From positions 1-6,759 of the forward strand of contig JAEOTD010000046.1 in assembly GCA_016839995.1 (NCBI GenBank): 6,759 bases of DNA, in the 5' to 3' direction. Numbering within the stretch: position 1 is the stretch's first letter; every line of letters starts with the position of its first letter. Positions 4,007 through 6,759 of the stretch are shown here, piece by piece. The stretch comes from Candidatus Hermodarchaeota archaeon. Its GTDB lineage: Archaea > Asgardarchaeota > Hermodarchaeia > Hermodarchaeales > Hermodarchaeaceae. The translations under genes and the position numbers were made by a program. The notes under the pieces are model-generated. The model did no database searches. It was given only the letters and a program-made list of their open reading frames with translations, and was not told where the DNA came from.

Positions 4007-4755
4007 AGTGTTTAAACCAAGGAACGTGTCGTGAAGCCATTGGTACGGGGGCAGGAGGCGATCTGACAAAACGATTTGATGTTGTGGCAGAACACACAAT
4101 GGTCACGTATTTGGAACGTTTTGCTTCGTTTACTCTTATGAGTGAGGAAGCGGGGACCAAACAAATTGGAGCTCATCCTAAGGGCTTTGTTATTATGGAT
4201 CCCATTGATGGGAGCACGAATGTCAGTCACGACATTACGTTTGCTTGTATTGCCATTGCCTTCGCAACAGATTTGGAGTTTGACAGTATCGAAGCAGCCG
4301 TGGTGTTAGATCTTTTTTCGGGTACTTGTTACCATGCTTCTCGCGGGGGAGGAGCTTTTCGAGAGATGCGTAGTATTTGCCCTGCAAAGAAGACTCCATT
4401 AGAATCTAGCGTGGTTGGGGTTGATTCAGGTTTTCCGATAAAATCACTCCAAAGGCTTTCAGAGAAGACTGATAAAGAAACGATCCGCTTCACTCGGCAT
4501 TTCGGTGCAAATGCTTTAGAATTGTGTTATGTTGCAGATGGTTCGCTTGATGGATTCATTGATCTCCGTGGCGTATTCCGAGGAACTGATTTAGCAGCTG
4601 CAATGTTGATTCTTACAGAAGCAGGTGCCGCGGTAATATCAGAAAAGGGATTGGAAATTATAGGTCAGTGTACAAACGAAGCAAGGTATGCCTATATTGC
4701 TGCACGAGACGACCAGTTTGCCAGAACACTCCTTGCTCTTGCCAAAGAAAAATGA
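3919..4755 (+). CDS. Inositol monophosphatase / fructose-1,6-bisphosphatase family phosphatase
   Basis: This is a metal-dependent sugar or inositol phosphatase of the archaeal IMPase/FBPase type. Known members hydrolyse inositol-1-phosphate, fructose-1,6-bisphosphate or both; the substrate cannot be read here. At 278 residues it is family-sized. Metal-site motifs: SEEAG (75-79), DPIDGSTN (94-101, metal-binding aspartates and the catalytic Thr context), and GTDLAAAMLILTEAGA (222-237). The last replaces the usual WDxAAG, with Thr in place of Trp, Ala for Gly and the metal-binding Asp224 kept. The block FGANALELCYVADGSLDGFIDLRG (195-218) is typical of the family. The start is uncertain. GTG 3919 suits a near-leaderless transcript from the box at 3884, ATG 3937 would give MSNHRLW, and neither has a good Shine-Dalgarno. 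It ends 26 bp before the convergent UPF0147 gene. Confidence 0.9.
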   Translation: MPSAKSMSNHRLWSRILRNAAALARLRVLECLNQGTCREAIGTGAGGDLTKRFDVVAEHTMVTYLERFASFTLMSEEAGTKQIGAHPKGFVIMDPIDGSTNVSHDITFACIAIAFATDLEFDSIEAAVVLDLFSGTCYHASRGGGAFREMRSICPAKKTPLESSVVGVDSGFPIKSLQRLSEKTDKETIRFTRHFGANALELCYVADGSLDGFIDLRGVFRGTDLAAAMLILTEAGAAVISEKGLEIIGQCTNEARYAYIAARDDQFARTLLALAKEK

Positions 4756-4781
4756 ACAACCGTTGAGTGTCTTGGAATAAA

Positions 4782-5066
4782 TCAATCATTTACGGTTTCT
4801 AGTATTGACACAGCGTTCCAAATACCCGTTCTGGCATGACTAGGACAATTAGGATCCAGAGTTGCATCTCCGAGGCGAGAAATTGCATTAGAAGCACGAA
4901 CAGCTGCTGAACCCAGTTCACTATGAAGCAGTTCAATTGCTTCATTAGCGGCTCTACGTATGTTTCGAGGAACTGTGCTATCTTCGCCGATTTGTGATAG
5001 AATCATTGTAGCTTGGTCTATCTTCTGGGTAGTTTCCTCTGAAATCTCTTTATTTGGTTCAGCCAT
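4782..5066 (-). CDS. UPF0147 family protein
   Basis: This 94-residue all-helical archaeal protein belongs to a widespread family without assigned function. The core ILSQIGEDSTVPRNIRRAANEAIELL (23-48) and the tail DPNCPSHARTGIWNAVSILE (71-90) match the family pattern of TVPRNIRRAA and DPNxPxHARTxIW blocks. The ATG at 5066 has GAGGGGA at 5079-5073 on the minus strand, a good Shine-Dalgarno six bases away. It is divergent from the zinc-ribbon gene across 89 bp, with a palindromic AAAAGCTTTT at 5125-5134 that could serve both. Pairing with that gene may mean shared expression, but no functional link can be claimed. Confidence 0.93.
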   Translation of the reverse strand: MAEPNKEISEETTQKIDQATMILSQIGEDSTVPRNIRRAANEAIELLHSELGSAAVRASNAISRLGDATLDPNCPSHARTGIWNAVSILETVND

Positions 5067-5124
5067 ACGAAATCCCCTCGGGAATCTTTCTGGTAGGTTC
5101 GATTTGGAGATACCAAGATTACTT

Positions 5125-5136
5125 AAAAGCTTTTTT
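5125..5136. promoter_or_regulatory. Palindromic BRE/TATA-like element between divergent genes
   Basis: AAAAGCTTTT is a perfect palindrome followed by TT. On the plus strand, a start about 24 bases after its T-rich half falls on the ATG at 5156, predicting a leaderless mRNA. On the minus strand it would start UPF0147 transcription near 5101 and leave a leader that contains the Shine-Dalgarno. Confidence 0.45.
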
Positions 5137-5155
5137 CACTGATAGTAGAGATAGT

Positions 5156-5512
5156 ATGTCAGATAATGAAGTAACAAAACGGATGGGACAGTTACTCCGG
5201 AAGGGTGCTGCCTTACTAAACACTGCTTGCCCCAAATGTAACACTCCACTTCTCCGATTAAAGGATGGTTCCATGTATTGCGCAAAATGTGACAAGGAAG
5301 TAGTAGAACAAACAGCTGTGGCTTCTTCTGGGGAACTGCAAATTTCAAGTTCTGAGACCCTTAATCAATTAGCCTCAAAGGTTCTAGTAAGCATTGAATT
5401 ACTTATTCACTCATTTCCCGAAAAACCGCACACAGAAGAAATTCGGGCTTTTGCAAAAACAGCCAGAGATTTAGTTGAAATCTTGAAAAGAATTCAAGAG
5501 GTTCAAACATAA
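5156..5512 (+). CDS. Zinc-ribbon protein, autoantigen p27 (SSSCA1) family
   Basis: This is a 118-residue protein of the Sjogren's syndrome/scleroderma autoantigen 1 family, found in archaea and eukaryotes; its molecular role in archaea is not established. The N-terminal MGQLLRKGAALLNTACPKCNTPLLRLKDGSMYCAKC contains the family's lead helix and a CPKC...CAKC zinc ribbon (Cys pairs near residues 24/27 and 42/45). The remainder is a polar linker and a C-terminal helix (about 63-118). The frame is open back to an ATG at 5054, but that start would overlap the UPF0147 start and add 34 unconserved residues. ATG 5156 places MSDNEVTKRMG next to the conserved region and fits a leaderless transcript from the box at 5125. 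It is tail-to-tail with hef, 6 bp apart. Confidence 0.85.
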   Translation: MSDNEVTKRMGQLLRKGAALLNTACPKCNTPLLRLKDGSMYCAKCDKEVVEQTAVASSGELQISSSETLNQLASKVLVSIELLIHSFPEKPHTEEIRAFAKTARDLVEILKRIQEVQT

Positions 5513-5518
5513 ATTCAG

Positions 5519-6759
5519 TTAATCATCTGCTTCGTATTGGGCATCCAGTGCTTCTCGAATCTTTTGAGCCTTAGTTTTCCCAATTCCATGAACCTCTGCT
5601 AGTTGTTCTACACTTGTATTAGCTAGTTCTGTGATGCTTCGAAATTGAGTCAGGAGGCGTTTGGCTAAAGTAGCGTTCACCCCTGGAAGCCCTGCGACGA
5701 TGTATTCCTGAAGTGCTGACATGCTAAGAACGGGTTTTTTCCCACGGATACTCAACGTCATTTTTTGCGAACTTTGTTCTTGTCGAGCAATAGCAAACAT
5801 TAGTGCGGCAGCTTCCTCCGAGGTTTTGACATTAATCACTGGTACATTGAAGCTAGTTATCGCTGCAGATATTGCGCCGCGAATAGCTGCAGGATTGATG
5901 CCACTTGACCCATAGAGACTAGGACCTGTAATAAGAAGAAGGGGAATAGTAAAACTGTCTTTTAGCGCGCTAAGTTGCTGGAATAAGCGTTTATCGATAA
6001 TTGATTGGGCAAAATCATCTGCCGTCTTCGCCTCAACAGCTACACGATCTGAGAGGATATAGTCTGCGACTTCGAGAGTTTCAACTGCGATACTGACTTC
6101 GAGTTCTTTCAATGCTTTGGTTATTGCGGACCGAAGTTCTCGATTATCCACAATGATTCTAATTTCATTGGTTTTAGCAGATGCTGCTTGTTGATTCTCT
6201 GATTCAATGAACTCCTTCAAGGTGGATTGTTTTCGTTCGCGTTTAATCTCACGGGACATTTTATTCATCTCTTTGAGTAAATCTTTCATTTTTGCCTCTC
6301 GGTGAATAGAAGCCCAATAATAGCCTTGATCACGAGTGCCTAATGCTACTAGGACAAGGACACGACCCGGTTGGGTTCTGGCGGTTCGTCCACGCCTCTG
6401 AATGAGCCGAACCGCACTGGGTACTGCCTCATAAAAAACTACTAAATCACATTCTTGGATATCTAGACCTTCTTCGCCAACACTGGTTGCTACAAGTACG
6501 TTGTAGGTTCCTTCACGGAATAATTGCAGAATTTCCCCTTGTTCTTTCTGAGTTAATCCTCGATCACCAGCCCGGGTGGCTTGTCCTACAAATCGTATTG
6601 GACGGGAATTTGTCGAGGAAGATAGGGTTTGCTCTAACAGCTTGGCGGTATCACGAAATCTGGTAAAAACCATAATACGTGAATCCGATGACCCTGCGAG
6701 CTGGTGTTTTACAATGTTGACTAACTTATCGAGTTTGGGATGTTCTATTCCCTTTGAAA
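5519..6759 (-). CDS. hef: Hef-type helicase/XPF-family nuclease, C-terminal part (5' end outside window)
   Basis: Hef joins a superfamily 2 helicase to an XPF-type nuclease and acts on stalled or branched replication forks; it is the archaeal relative of FANCM and XPF. 412 codons are visible, numbered from 6757. The helicase C half starts with EHPKLDKL and SRIMVFTRFRDTAKLL, then FVGQATRAGDRGL, VATSVGEEGLD (89-99, motif V) and IQRRGRT (119-125, motif VI). A basic linker holds QSTLKEFI (177-184), a PCNA-binding-like motif. The nuclease part has IIVDNREL (201-208), VADYILSDRVAVEAKTADDF (230-249) and SIIDKRLFQQ. A tandem helix-hairpin-helix follows (about 350-408), with GLPGVNATLAKRLL and VHGIGKTKAQKI. 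The nuclease signature GD...ERKxxxD reads AD...EAKxxxD here. The N-terminal helicase half and start lie beyond 6759; the in-frame ATG at 6673 is internal. Confidence 0.95.
   Translation of the reverse strand, partial: SKGIEHPKLDKLVNIVKHQLAGSSDSRIMVFTRFRDTAKLLEQTLSSSTNSRPIRFVGQATRAGDRGLTQKEQGEILQLFREGTYNVLVATSVGEEGLDIQECDLVVFYEAVPSAVRLIQRRGRTARTQPGRVLVLVALGTRDQGYYWASIHREAKMKDLLKEMNKMSREIKRERKQSTLKEFIESENQQAASAKTNEIRIIVDNRELRSAITKALKELEVSIAVETLEVADYILSDRVAVEAKTADDFAQSIIDKRLFQQLSALKDSFTIPLLLITGPSLYGSSGINPAAIRGAISAAITSFNVPVINVKTSEEAAALMFAIARQEQSSQKMTLSIRGKKPVLSMSALQEYIVAGLPGVNATLAKRLLTQFRSITELANTSVEQLAEVHGIGKTKAQKIREALDAQYEADD

Noticed and set aside
5054..5155. 34-residue N-terminal extension of the zinc-ribbon protein
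   Set aside because: It overlaps the start of the divergent UPF0147 gene, runs through the promoter-like palindrome and is not family-like. ATG 5156 is better.
1..6759. CRISPR array, defence island or prophage
   Set aside because: No regularly spaced repeats, Cas, toxin-antitoxin, integrase or phage structural genes are visible; the genes are housekeeping.

Overview
The window is archaeal. The evidence is a TSR3-type rRNA acp transferase, a UPF0147 protein, an autoantigen-p27-type zinc-ribbon protein, a Hef helicase/nuclease, part of an archaeal-type RNase P RNA, and tRNA genes interrupted by bulge-helix-bulge (BHB) introns. Hef with a fused helicase is best known from Euryarchaeota. Introns at non-canonical tRNA positions are better known from TACK-type and other deep lineages. 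I therefore lean toward an Asgard- or TACK-affiliated mesophile, but the sequence alone does not settle the lineage. I see no phage, IS or CRISPR signature.

Layout. 1-~300 (+) is the 3' part of the RNase P RNA. It is followed by tsr3 (326-856, +), which faces the bifunctional NAD(P)H-hydrate repair enzyme Nnr (870-2411, -). A stand-alone Lrp/AsnC-type ligand-binding domain (2513-2749, +) faces an unrecognised 93-residue protein (2759-3040, -). The tRNA island comes next. A tRNA-Lys(UUU) with two introns (3152-3322, +) converges on a tRNA-Leu(CAG) with two introns (3370-3534, -). The region 3535-3918 has no confident gene. It holds the tRNA-Leu promoter, a hairpin-rich block (about 3624-3772) with T-rich tails pointing outward on both strands, and a TATA box plus strong Shine-Dalgarno that lead into a small out-of-frame ORF overlapping the start of the next gene. 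An inositol-monophosphatase-family gene (3919-4755, +) faces UPF0147 (4782-5066, -). The zinc-ribbon protein (5156-5512, +) is divergent from UPF0147 and faces hef (5519-beyond 6759, -), which is cut by the window edge.

The protein genes sit in tail-to-tail pairs separated by 6-26 bp, so most have their own promoter. Several start regions share a BRE/TATA-like core close to AAAAGCTTTAT, sometimes palindromic between divergent genes. The functional theme is information processing and housekeeping: tRNA 5' maturation, small-subunit rRNA modification, tRNA splicing substrates, fork repair and metabolite repair.

The strongest observations are the two tRNA genes, whose four introns total 170 nt. 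Three of these introns lie outside the anticodon loop, and the tRNA-Leu has none in its anticodon loop. Also notable are the altered GD...ERKxxxD nuclease motif in Hef (AD...EAKxxxD), the structured intergenic block, and the out-of-frame SD-led ORF before the phosphatase.
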